This document shows, piece by piece, positions 1-5,542 of a stretch of 5,542 nucleotides of DNA (positions are counted from its first letter, which is position 1; every line of letters starts with the position of its first letter). Both the position numbers and the translations under genes were made by a program. Where the stretch lies: NCBI GenBank assembly GCA_015655485.1, contig JAATEZ010000189.1, positions 1 to 5,542 on the forward strand. The letters are read 5' to 3'. Under the pieces are notes generated by a model that saw only the letters and a list, made by a program, of their open reading frames with translations, did no database searches and was not told where the DNA came from. The DNA is from Lactobacillales bacterium (GTDB taxonomy: Bacteria; Bacillota; Bacilli; Lactobacillales; Vagococcaceae).

Positions 1-40
1 GCAGCGACATCACCGAATAGGCATTCTCATATTTTCTCAT
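1..40 (-). CDS. Start of an unidentified leftward gene (partial)
   Basis: An ATG at 40-38 opens a reading frame that runs leftward off the window edge. It encodes 13 visible residues (MRKYENAYSVMSL). An AAAGGAG ribosome binding site (plus-strand 48-54) lies 7 bases upstream, which makes this a convincing true start. Too little protein is visible to name a family. The stretch is polar and then turns hydrophobic, so a membrane protein is possible but unproven. The gene is separated from kdgF by a terminator and about 350 non-coding bases, so it should have its own promoter. Its place beside a rhamnogalacturonan locus makes a transport or sugar-processing role worth checking, but that is inference from position only. 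Confidence 0.7.
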   Translation of the reverse strand, partial: MRKYENAYSVMSL

Positions 41-47
41 AACACGA

Positions 48-54
48 CTCCTTT
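48..54 (-). promoter_or_regulatory. Ribosome binding site of the left-edge gene
   Basis: On the minus strand this reads AAAGGAG, 7 bases before the ATG at 40-38. It is the main reason for accepting such a short partial coding region. Confidence 0.75.
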
Positions 55-82
55 CTAAGAAAGCCTTTCCATTTCATTGACT

Positions 83-195
83 ATCTTAAATCATAGAACT
101 TATTCCCACAATTGTACTTTTTTGTAAATTGTCTTATTAAAACAGGCAAAAAGCTTGAAATCCTTATTAAATCAGTGCTTTATTCGTTTTTGCAA
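83..195 (-). promoter_or_regulatory. Candidate promoters for the left-edge gene
   Basis: Two imperfect sigma-A-like pairs can be read on the minus strand. The first is TTGCAA (195-190), 18 bases, TTTAAT (171-166), matching 4/6 and 5/6 of consensus. The second, nearer the gene, is TTGTGG (111-106), 17 bases, TAAGAT (88-83), matching 3/6 and 4/6. Neither is strong, and in AT-rich DNA such matches arise by chance. At least one promoter is expected here because a terminator isolates this gene from kdgF. Confidence 0.25.
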
Positions 196-250
196 ATTTG
201 TGCAAGGAACATTTCTTTGTTAAAAACTCTATTTTTCTAAAAAAACGTTA

Positions 251-282
251 AAAAATATCCTATTTTTAAGAATAATATTCTT
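251..282. repeat. Two abutting perfect palindromes in AT-rich intergenic DNA
   Basis: AAAAATA-TCC-TATTTTT (251-267) is followed directly by AAGAATA-A-TATTCTT (268-282). Each has perfect 7-base arms around a 3-base or 1-base centre. They lie in the 41-391 gap, which otherwise holds no open frame with a start and ribosome binding site that I can support. They could be operator half-sites upstream of the left-edge gene or weak hairpins. Their near-total A+T content also makes chance a real explanation. Confidence 0.4.
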
Positions 283-391
283 GCTGATTTCAACAAAAAA
301 ATACCAGTAATTTCATTCTTCTTAAAAAAAACTGCGAAACCTTTTATGTCAGCATCCTCTAGTCTATAATCTCCGGTATATTTTTAACCAT

Positions 392-441
392 AAAAAAAAA
401 CGAGAAACATTGATCAAAATAAATACTGATCAATGCTTCTC
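392..441 (-). terminator. Intrinsic terminator of the lyase-kdgF operon
   Basis: On the minus strand the arm GAGAAGCATTGATCA (441-427) pairs with TGATCAATGTTTCTC (416-402). This gives a 15-bp stem, including one G-U pair, around a 10-base loop. One base after the stem comes a run of nine T (400-392). On the plus strand the same stem carries an A-C mismatch and lacks a clean T run, so it works leftward. It lies 72 bases beyond the kdgF stop codon and separates that operon from the left-edge gene. Confidence 0.92.
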
Positions 442-513
442 ATTCTTTCCTGCGCATAAAAAGCCATTCCAAGCCTGCAAAATTTGACGGCTTAATTTTT
501 ACGAAGTTTTCAT

Positions 514-825
514 TTATACTAAGAAATCTTCACGAACAGGTGAAAAAACATCCAATAACATCCCTGTCTCACTGTTGACTCTTGCCCCATGAATCTCATT
601 AGATTTAAAAAAAAGTGTATCTCCTTTGGTTACCTTTATCCATTTACCTGCAATAGAAAATTCAAACTCTCCATCAATGACATAGGTGAACTGCTCTTGT
701 GTATGGGAATGTGTTGGTATTTCCTTGGGTTGCGGACCATTACTAAAATATACTTTTACTCCCATTAAGTTTTCTCCAAAATGAACAACTTCTCTTTTCG
801 TCCATTGATCCACTTTTTCTATCAT
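514..825 (-). CDS. kdgF: KdgF-type cupin, unsaturated uronate-linearising enzyme
   Basis: A 103-residue single-domain cupin. KdgF proteins convert the 4,5-unsaturated uronic acid released by pectin or alginate lyases to the linear 5-keto-4-deoxyuronate, in the cytoplasm, ahead of the KDG pathway. The visible signs are the metal-binding cupin motif THSHTQEQ (38-45; likely ligands H39, H41, Q45), a second-motif histidine in NEIHG (H79), and the ending DVFSPVREDFLV (92-103), which is close to the characteristic KdgF C-terminus and includes the candidate active-site residues D92 and R98. The ATG at 825 is chosen because AGGAGG sits 8 bases upstream. A GTG at 864 would add 13 residues but has no ribosome binding site. 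The gene follows the PL11 lyase by 54 bases with no terminator between, so co-transcription is likely. A general sugar-binding cupin is the alternative; the lyase neighbour favours KdgF. Confidence 0.85.
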   Translation of the reverse strand: MIEKVDQWTKREVVHFGENLMGVKVYFSNGPQPKEIPTHSHTQEQFTYVIDGEFEFSIAGKWIKVTKGDTLFFKSNEIHGARVNSETGMLLDVFSPVREDFLV

Positions 826-833
826 TCTTGCTT

Positions 834-839
834 CCTCCT
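834..839 (-). promoter_or_regulatory. Ribosome binding site that fixes the kdgF start
   Basis: The minus strand reads AGGAGG within GAGGAGGAAG, 8 bases before the ATG at 825-823. This is a near-ideal site. It lies inside the longer open frame that begins with GTG at 864, so the longer version is unlikely to be the real protein. Confidence 0.85.
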
Positions 840-879
840 CATTTGTTTGGTCAAAAAAGATCACACATACTTATTTTCG

Positions 880-3471
880 CTATAAGCTGATGATTGGATC
901 AGTATCCGGTATCAGGCTGCCGATTTTATTTTTACTCGTACCTGCTTTATTTATTACTTTTGATACGCCAGCTTCATAACCTAAAAAGAAGCCTGGATGC
1001 GGCGGTTGATTATAACAAATATTTTCATTGACTACACCAAGTTGATACTGATGATCCTGCATAAGCGCGGGAATCTGATATTCTGTCGGCATATTCGTTG
1101 TAAAGATTCGGATTTTGTCCCGACCTACAAGACGAATCACTTCTTCCCGCCAGTCGCCCAGAAAATCCGCTTGTAAACATGGATTGCTTTTTGTGCCATT
1201 TATAGTAGCAGTCCCGGGAAATTCCATAACGACCTCCTCAGTCAATCCGTCAGCTCCGATCTGAGTGATCGCCTGATCCATTTTTTGTGCCACTAAAGAA
1301 CCCGTCCAATAAAGCAAAAAATTATTTCCAGCGCCATTTTCTCGTTTCTCTTTTGTTTTTAGATCAATGGAAATATTGCCGCTGGCTATGATTCGATCCG
1401 GTCTTCTTGGATCGACATTGCCAGCAACGCCTCGTCCCTGATCATCCGGAAAAAATGATGCGGTCAAAATTTTTCCTGTAGCAGCGTCATGAACATCCAT
1501 TGCTACACCCCAGCCATCTGTCTCATTGCCATATTCTTCATGAGGCGTGAACAAAACGAGCCGATTGGTCTTATCAAGAGGTAAGAGATGAATAGAATCC
1601 CCATGACATAATTCGAAATATTTATACCCTTTTTTGATTTGATCATTCTGATCTATGCCGGCATTTACATCGAGCACTGTATTGATCTTCGGCTGGCCGC
1701 CGGCAGGCAAAGCCACTCCGGTCAGATATTTCACATCAATTTTTTTACTGCTTTTATCATTTTTTTCAAAGGTGATCGCTCCATATAAAATTTCATCACA
1801 CCCATCATTATCCACATCTGCCGCTGCTAAGTTATGATTTCCTTTATATTCATAACGGTAGTTATCCTCAAATTCCAGAGAATCGAATGTCGAATCTAAA
1901 ATAACTTGTTGATTTCTGTATTGATAAGCGGCCAAAGTCGTACGATTATAATATCCCCGGCCGAATACTGCACAGGGAACTTTTCCGTCCAGAAAAGCAA
2001 CTGTAGCCAAGAAGCGCTCGGCATGATTCCCTGTTGAATCGCCGAACATGGCTTCATTATTTCCGATATCATTCTTCTCATTTGTCCAAAAGTCCTGTGT
2101 CACATAATCAGAATCCTTATCTTTATGATATTCGTCGGACACTCGAATATATTTTTTGCATTCTGCCCCTCTGCGGCAACTCGGATTGATCCCCCACATA
2201 TCCTCAGATATGGTGTATTTATAAGCGATGGAATCGATTATTTTCCCCGTTGTTCCTTCAAATATTGAAATATACTCGGCTCCTTTTCCTGTTGAAGGTC
2301 CATAAACATAAGCCTTGACCCAATCCTGGTCTTCCATATTTCCAGAGTAATCCGCCACACTGATATAACCCTCTTGTCCGGCTTCTCCTTTCCCGTTATT
2401 ATAAACAGGATCCTCCCAGACAACTGTGGCCGAATTCAATATTTTTGAAGTATATTTCTCTAAGTGCTCTATGTCGCTATTTTTTATATATTCTTCAATA
2501 TTTGCGGCTTCTTTTGGCCCCACAAAACTTGTTGGAACATACTTTCCTTTGACCACTTGCCCTGAAGTCGTCCCATCGACCGTTCGGATCATCATCTCTG
2601 CGCGTCCATCCCCATCAAAATCATAAACCAAAATTTGACTGGTATGAGCACTGGTTTTCATATTATACCCAACATCTACCCGCCACATTAGTTCGATTTC
2701 AGAATGATTGATTTTATACGCATCTATAATACATGGCGCAGTTGCTAAATACGAGATCATTGAATCCTGAGAATTATCCGGATCCCATTTTACAATCAAT
2801 TCATAATTCCCATCCCCATCTAAATCGCCGATAGACATATCCGAAACAGTATAATCAGTTAATTGATAACTTAATTTATTATTTTTATCTAGTCGATAAG
2901 GAACTTTTCCACTTTCATTGTAGCCGAGTGTTCTTAATGTTGGTCCCTCTCCGCCTGTTTCATCCAAGCCAAGCTGACAGAAATATTTTTCAAACTGGGA
3001 AACTTTTTCCTCATACCTCTGTTTTGACAAGCGTTTTGACCGATAAAGGGACACTGTTTCCTGTAAATCGTTCATCTTTTTTCTGCTGATCGGTGTATAA
3101 TAATATTTTCCAGTCGCGTGATATAAATCTTCACGAGGGTTGCGAAACAAAATAGTTGGTCTTGGAGCAGGTTTATTCAATTTAAAATCAATAAAATTCC
3201 CATTATACTGTTCATTCTCTTCCAAAATAGGAAAATAAGTCTCTTCCGGCTGTGAATGAGTCCCATCTATTACTGTGACTAAAGAATAGCTGCTGCTCTT
3301 TTGACCTGTTTCATCCAAATAATTCGTTCTTCCCGTTATCTCCGCAAGAAGAAAACCGTCTTTATATATTTGAAAAAAAATAGATCCAGGGTCAGTTTTT
3401 AATGATCTCCAAGTAAAAAAAACGCCTGAGGGGGTCTTCATTCCAATAAAACCTCTTGATAATTTCTCCAT
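880..3471 (-). CDS. Family PL11 rhamnogalacturonan lyase, cytoplasmic, enlarged
   Basis: An 863-residue lyase that should cleave rhamnose-galacturonate bonds of rhamnogalacturonan I by beta-elimination, leaving unsaturated galacturonate ends. It resembles Bacillus YesW/YesX. Residues 1-100 form the N-terminal beta domain (LSRGFIGMKTPSGVFFTW). The propeller follows, with calcium-binding loops DLDGDGNYE (216-224), DFDGDGRAE (284-292) and DVDNDGCDE (552-560), plus GNHNLA (544-549), CHGD (622-625), GDWREEV (772-778) and the family ending NQPPHPGFFLG (821-831). There is no signal peptide: the protein starts where cytoplasmic YesX does, so action on imported oligosaccharides is inferred. The family is usually near 600-620 residues. 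The surplus falls in four insertions, at roughly 103-200, 310-390, 420-475 and 566-615. The ATG at 3471 has GGGAG 7 bases upstream. It is first in the operon with kdgF and divergent from the AraC gene. PL11 is secure; exo or endo mode is not. Confidence 0.93.
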   Translation of the reverse strand: MEKLSRGFIGMKTPSGVFFTWRSLKTDPGSIFFQIYKDGFLLAEITGRTNYLDETGQKSSSYSLVTVIDGTHSQPEETYFPILEENEQYNGNFIDFKLNKPAPRPTILFRNPREDLYHATGKYYYTPISRKKMNDLQETVSLYRSKRLSKQRYEEKVSQFEKYFCQLGLDETGGEGPTLRTLGYNESGKVPYRLDKNNKLSYQLTDYTVSDMSIGDLDGDGNYELIVKWDPDNSQDSMISYLATAPCIIDAYKINHSEIELMWRVDVGYNMKTSAHTSQILVYDFDGDGRAEMMIRTVDGTTSGQVVKGKYVPTSFVGPKEAANIEEYIKNSDIEHLEKYTSKILNSATVVWEDPVYNNGKGEAGQEGYISVADYSGNMEDQDWVKAYVYGPSTGKGAEYISIFEGTTGKIIDSIAYKYTISEDMWGINPSCRRGAECKKYIRVSDEYHKDKDSDYVTQDFWTNEKNDIGNNEAMFGDSTGNHAERFLATVAFLDGKVPCAVFGRGYYNRTTLAAYQYRNQQVILDSTFDSLEFEDNYRYEYKGNHNLAAADVDNDGCDEILYGAITFEKNDKSSKKIDVKYLTGVALPAGGQPKINTVLDVNAGIDQNDQIKKGYKYFELCHGDSIHLLPLDKTNRLVLFTPHEEYGNETDGWGVAMDVHDAATGKILTASFFPDDQGRGVAGNVDPRRPDRIIASGNISIDLKTKEKRENGAGNNFLLYWTGSLVAQKMDQAITQIGADGLTEEVVMEFPGTATINGTKSNPCLQADFLGDWREEVIRLVGRDKIRIFTTNMPTEYQIPALMQDHQYQLGVVNENICYNQPPHPGFFLGYEAGVSKVINKAGTSKNKIGSLIPDTDPIISL

Positions 3472-3478
3472 TGTTGAT

Positions 3479-3483
3479 CTCCC
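3479..3483 (-). promoter_or_regulatory. Ribosome binding site of the lyase gene
   Basis: The minus strand reads AAGGGAG, with core GGGAG at 3483-3479, 7 bases before the ATG at 3471-3469. It is a fair match and supports the annotated start without a signal peptide. Confidence 0.7.
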
Positions 3484-3493
3484 TTCTTTTTTG

Positions 3494-3522
3494 TTAAAAC
3501 ACCAGCTTTTTTATCCTATAAT
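3494..3522 (+). promoter_or_regulatory. Candidate promoter of the AraC-family regulator
   Basis: TTAAAA (3494-3499), a 17-base spacer and a perfect TATAAT (3517-3522). This would place the transcript start near 3529 and leave a leader of about 140 bases before the ATG at 3671. The -10 box lies inside the palindrome at 3516-3529, so a protein bound there could block this promoter. The -35 box matches only 4/6. Confidence 0.4.
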
Positions 3523-3529
3523 TTTATAG
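3516..3529. promoter_or_regulatory. Palindrome CTATAA-TT-TTATAG in the divergent control region
   Basis: A perfect inverted repeat with 6-base arms and a 2-base centre, between the divergent lyase and regulator genes and overlapping the plus-strand -10 box. It may be an operator. AraC-family proteins more often bind direct repeats, so a different regulator, or chance in AT-rich DNA, is possible. A second spaced pair, AATGTT (3532-3537) and AACATT (3553-3558), lies beside it. Confidence 0.3.
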
Positions 3530-3578
3530 ATAATGTTATACTGTTCTTGACCAACATTCTATTTGTAAAATTGATTTT

Positions 3579-3606
3579 ATTATAAGTCACAGCAAGCAAA
3601 TATGAA
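3579..3606 (-). promoter_or_regulatory. Candidate promoter of the lyase-kdgF operon
   Basis: On the minus strand, TTCATA (3606-3601; 4/6) is followed after 16 bases by a perfect TATAAT (3584-3579). The transcript would begin near 3572 and have a leader of about 100 bases. A poorer alternative nearer the gene is TTGGTC (3554-3549), 18 bases, TCTATA (3530-3525). If either is used, the leader covers the palindrome at 3516-3529 or starts beside it. Confidence 0.35.
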
Positions 3607-3654
3607 ATGGAGATTTCTATCTGTAAACTTGTGTTTATTTGTTGAAAAATCCAG

Positions 3655-3659
3655 AAAGG
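3655..3659 (+). promoter_or_regulatory. Ribosome binding site deciding the regulator start
   Basis: AAAGG, within AGAAAGG, sits 11 bases before the ATG at 3671. The spacing is a little long, but the in-frame ATG at 3602 has no purine-rich site in front of it at all, so 3671 is preferred. Confidence 0.55.
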
Positions 3660-3670
3660 TAAGCAAACTT

Positions 3671-4510
3671 ATGCTATTGATCGATAGTAAAACTTTTAAT
3701 CCTGACATATTATACACTTTTGATATTTGGAAAAATGATTTTTCTGAAATAAATGAACATTCCCATGACTTTTTTGAAATATCCATCATCCTGTCTGGTT
3801 CAGTCAGCTATACCATTGCCGATGAATCCCTTGATTTAAAAGCAAAGGATATTCTTTTATTGAATCCTAAAGTCATTCATTCTGAACATCAAAAAAAGGG
3901 GACTGAAAGCCACCAATTACACATTGGATTAACAAACCTGGCTTTGATCGACTGCGATCGCGACGTGATTCCAGTCACTCATCCTCTGCTGCAACCTGAA
4001 GAAGAACTAAAAAAAGATTTTTCCGATGCGATCCAACGAATTTTTACGGAAGAAGCAGAAGATGACTTTGATTCTTCTGCCATGATAAAGGCTGAAGTGA
4101 TGCATCTGATTTTACTGATTCTGCGCCATATCAATAAAAAAAATAAAACACGGCCTTTCTTCCTCAGTGAGACGCAAAAAAAACATCAAAAAATCGTTAC
4201 AGAGACCATTGCGTATTTTGAAAAATATCATACGCAGGATATATCTTTGAATGATTTATCAAACCAGTTATATATCAGTCCCACTTACTTATCCAAAATT
4301 TTTAAAGAGATCACCGGGCAGACTCCTATTAGCTATTTGATTCAAATCAGAATTGATAAAGCGATAGAACTTTTAAAAACGAAGCGCTACTCCATAAAAA
4401 AAGTAGCTGAGTTGGTCGGTTACGAAGACGCCTACTATTTTAGTTCATTATTCAAAAAATACGTGGGGATCTCTCCGAAAAAATTCAAAAAAGACAAAAT
4501 AATAAAGTGA
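3671..4510 (+). CDS. AraC-family transcriptional regulator
   Basis: A 279-residue cytoplasmic DNA-binding protein with the usual AraC/XylS layout. The N-terminal half has a cupin-like ligand-sensing fold, with EHSHDFFEI (29-37) and a glycine turn LSGSVSYTI (41-49) followed by KDILLLNP (59-66). The C-terminal region carries two helix-turn-helix units, near 191-212 (ISLNDLSNQLYISPTYLSKI) and 241-262. The family signature is in the second unit: VAELVGYEDAYYFSSLFKKY, then ISPKKFKK. The ATG at 3671 is chosen over the in-frame ATG at 3602 because only 3671 has a ribosome binding site. The extra 23 residues would also precede the expected N-terminus. It is divergent from the lyase-kdgF operon, so control of that operon by a rhamnogalacturonan-derived sugar is the natural inference. 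The ligand is not evident from sequence. The terminator stem begins inside its final codons. Confidence 0.92.
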   Translation: MLLIDSKTFNPDILYTFDIWKNDFSEINEHSHDFFEISIILSGSVSYTIADESLDLKAKDILLLNPKVIHSEHQKKGTESHQLHIGLTNLALIDCDRDVIPVTHPLLQPEEELKKDFSDAIQRIFTEEAEDDFDSSAMIKAEVMHLILLILRHINKKNKTRPFFLSETQKKHQKIVTETIAYFEKYHTQDISLNDLSNQLYISPTYLSKIFKEITGQTPISYLIQIRIDKAIELLKTKRYSIKKVAELVGYEDAYYFSSLFKKYVGISPKKFKKDKIIK

Positions 4511-4554
4511 TGTAACAAAAAGAAAGCAAGCTTTTGCTGCATCACTTTATTTTT
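4501..4554. terminator. Bidirectional terminator between convergent genes
   Basis: Arms 4501-4520 and 4532-4551 form a stem of about 20 pairs: AATAAAGTGATG against CATCACTTTATT, then ACAAAA against TTTTGC with one wobble and one mismatch, around an 11-base loop. On the plus strand it runs into T4550-T4554, which ends the AraC transcript. On the minus strand it is followed by an AT-rich TTATTTTG tract, which ends the deacetylase transcript. The left arm contains the AraC stop codon TGA (4508-4510). The T run touches the deacetylase stop codon at 4555-4557. Confidence 0.88.
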
Positions 4555-5388
4555 CTATCCTATCGTCACTTGTTTTCCGCTTGCCACTTTTGCGGGAGTC
4601 ATCCCTACCCGGATCCAAATATCTGTGGCCGTTGGATTGTAAACAAAATCTCCAGCTGCAGAAAATTGCAGTTTTCTCGCATCTTCCAAATACTGGTAGA
4701 TCTCATGGTTCGTTGCATACCATGTATCCTCGCGACCACTGACCGATTTTGCGAATTGTTCCATCAGTTCCCAGTTGTTATCACGATCAAATTCGTAGCT
4801 GTGTCCCCAGACATACATGAGGTACAGATATTGCTGCTTATGAAGATCAATAAATTCTTTTCCCAATTCGAGCAACCGGTGATTGTGATGACAGGTTGCT
4901 GTCCATTCGTACCAGTCTTTCGGCAGACCAAATTGACGCGTATCTCCCACGACCCGACTGTAATCGATCCCTAACGCCGGCAAAAGATTCTTGATCGCTT
5001 GGGTATAAGAACCATTAGGATAAGAGAGTCCTCTAACTGGATATTTGACTAAATTTTCCAGTATTTTGCGATCTTCCAGAACTTCCATGACTACTTTGTC
5101 TAGAGGACATCTTTCAATTGTTGGATGGGTAGCGGTATGAGCCGCCACTTCATGTCCGGCATATAAATTTTTTATATCTTCTTTTAAGATCCGCTGCTCT
5201 AACTTGGCTACATCCGACTGCTCTGATTCTATTTGAGGGATCAACCCGCCATTTAAATGAAAAGTTCCCTTTAATTTATATTTATTAAACAATTCGATCA
5301 GATGCCGATCACTTTTTTTCCCATCATCATAACTGAAAGTTAGTGCCTTGAATTTTCCTTCCGGATAACAGATATAGTATTGCTTCAT
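4555..5388 (-). CDS. Cytoplasmic polysaccharide deacetylase (NodB/CE4-like)
   Basis: A 277-residue protein with the NodB deacetylase fold. These are metal-dependent enzymes that remove acetyl groups from sugars. The motifs run in the usual order. TFSYDDG (17-23) has the catalytic-base and metal aspartates (D21, D22). HTATH (84-88) is the HxxxH metal motif. RGLSYPNG (119-126) matches the active-site R-P-G motif. WGHSYEFD (194-201) holds the late conserved histidine H196. A short C-terminal beta segment (about 237-277, FVYNPTATDIWIRV) follows the domain. No signal peptide or membrane segment is present, unlike cell-wall deacetylases, so a small imported substrate is likely. In this locus acetylated rhamnogalacturonan oligosaccharides are a reasonable guess, but the substrate is not shown by sequence. 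The ATG at 5388 has AGAGGAA about 7 bases upstream. It converges on the AraC gene and shares its terminator. Its promoter is not obvious and may lie beyond the right edge. Confidence 0.85.
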   Translation of the reverse strand: MKQYYICYPEGKFKALTFSYDDGKKSDRHLIELFNKYKLKGTFHLNGGLIPQIESEQSDVAKLEQRILKEDIKNLYAGHEVAAHTATHPTIERCPLDKVVMEVLEDRKILENLVKYPVRGLSYPNGSYTQAIKNLLPALGIDYSRVVGDTRQFGLPKDWYEWTATCHHNHRLLELGKEFIDLHKQQYLYLMYVWGHSYEFDRDNNWELMEQFAKSVSGREDTWYATNHEIYQYLEDARKLQFSAAGDFVYNPTATDIWIRVGMTPAKVASGKQVTIG

Positions 5389-5481
5389 TATTCATTCCTC
5401 TTTTGCTACTATTTATTTGGAAGCAGAATTTGAAGTCTCTTCCATACGTTGCCTAAGCTACAATAAAGAGGTATTGAGAAA

Positions 5482-5530
5482 CTAACGTTTCCTCCTTTGG
5501 ACTTTCCACGTCCGTAAAAGAAACTGTTAG
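5482..5530. other. Long imperfect hairpin upstream of the deacetylase gene
   Basis: On the plus strand, CTAACGTTTC (5482-5491) pairs with GAAACTGTTAG (5520-5530) with one bulged base. An inner GGAC (5499-5502) pairs with GTCC (5510-5513) around a 7-base loop, so the 21-base arms are complementary over about 14 pairs. On the minus strand, the deacetylase sense strand, the structure lies 94 to 142 bases before the ATG and contains AAAGGAGG (5498-5491), a ribosome-binding-like sequence with no start codon after it. There is no immediate T run in either direction, so it is not a standard terminator. It could be an mRNA leader element or part of a repeat. The rest of 5389-5542 shows no supportable gene. 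Confidence 0.4.
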
Positions 5531-5542
5531 CCTTCCTTTTTA

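Noticed and set aside
200..260. Possible catabolite-repression (cre) sites around CG steps in the intergenic DNA
   Set aside because: I compared the CG-centred sequences with the cre consensus by eye and each had several mismatches at conserved positions.
455..496. A second hairpin (AAGCC with GGCTT) between kdgF and its terminator
   Set aside because: The pairing is only 5 bp with a long loop and competing partners. The nearby 15-bp stem with nine T explains termination fully.
826..864. A 13-residue N-terminal extension of KdgF from a GTG at 864
   Set aside because: The GTG lacks a ribosome binding site, and the extension includes the strong AGGAGG that serves the ATG at 825.
1655..2626. 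Short open frames of about 60 codons on both strands within the lyase gene
   Set aside because: They are frame shadows of the lyase, with no ribosome binding site and no recognisable protein.
3580..3789. A 69-codon minus-strand frame over the start of the AraC gene
   Set aside because: It overlaps the regulator's sensor domain in antisense and the lyase promoter region, and has no supporting features.
4534..4974. A 146-codon plus-strand frame opposite the deacetylase
   Set aside because: It lies antisense to a gene with clear NodB motifs, starts in the terminator, and shows no family features.
5413..5445. A 10-codon minus-strand ORF (ATG at 5445) just before the deacetylase, as a leader peptide
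   Set aside because: It has no convincing ribosome binding site and no run of regulatory codons, and nothing like an attenuator follows it.
5409..5540. A 43-codon minus-strand frame, open to the right edge and ending in TAG at 5411-5409, that might be the tail of an upstream gene
   Set aside because: No start is visible and the translation resembles no family I know. It overlaps the hairpin, and an open frame this short is expected by chance. Sequence beyond the edge would decide it.

Overview
The window reads as an AT-rich, low-GC Gram-positive chromosome segment. Start codons are preceded by GGAGG-type ribosome binding sites, terminators are intrinsic, and the proteins resemble Firmicutes families. 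A lactic-acid-type member such as an enterococcus is my best guess, but nothing here fixes the genus. The content is a small accessory catabolic locus for rhamnogalacturonan I, the branched backbone of pectin.

Layout from left to right: the first 13 codons of a leftward gene (1-40); about 350 bases of very AT-rich non-coding DNA with two abutting palindromes; an intrinsic terminator (392-441) serving the leftward operon; a KdgF-type cupin (514-825, minus); a large family PL11 rhamnogalacturonan lyase (880-3471, minus); a divergent control region of about 200 bases; an AraC-family regulator (3671-4510, plus); a shared bidirectional terminator (4501-4554); a NodB-type (CE4-like) polysaccharide deacetylase (4555-5388, minus); and 154 bases of upstream DNA holding a long imperfect hairpin.

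The genes fit one pathway. The lyase has no signal peptide, so it should act in the cytoplasm on imported oligosaccharides and leave an unsaturated galacturonate at the new non-reducing end. Once an unsaturated glucuronyl-type hydrolase (GH105, not in this window) releases that sugar, KdgF would convert it to 5-keto-4-deoxyuronate for the KDG route. The cytoplasmic deacetylase may remove acetyl groups that would block these steps. The AraC protein, divergent from the lyase, is the obvious candidate regulator. The lyase-kdgF pair looks like a two-gene transcript, with a 54-base gap and a single terminator after kdgF.

I see no clearly new class of system. The least ordinary items are the enlarged PL11 enzyme (about 250 extra residues in four internal insertions), the cytoplasmic deacetylase placed in a pectin locus, and the unexplained structured leader at the right edge.
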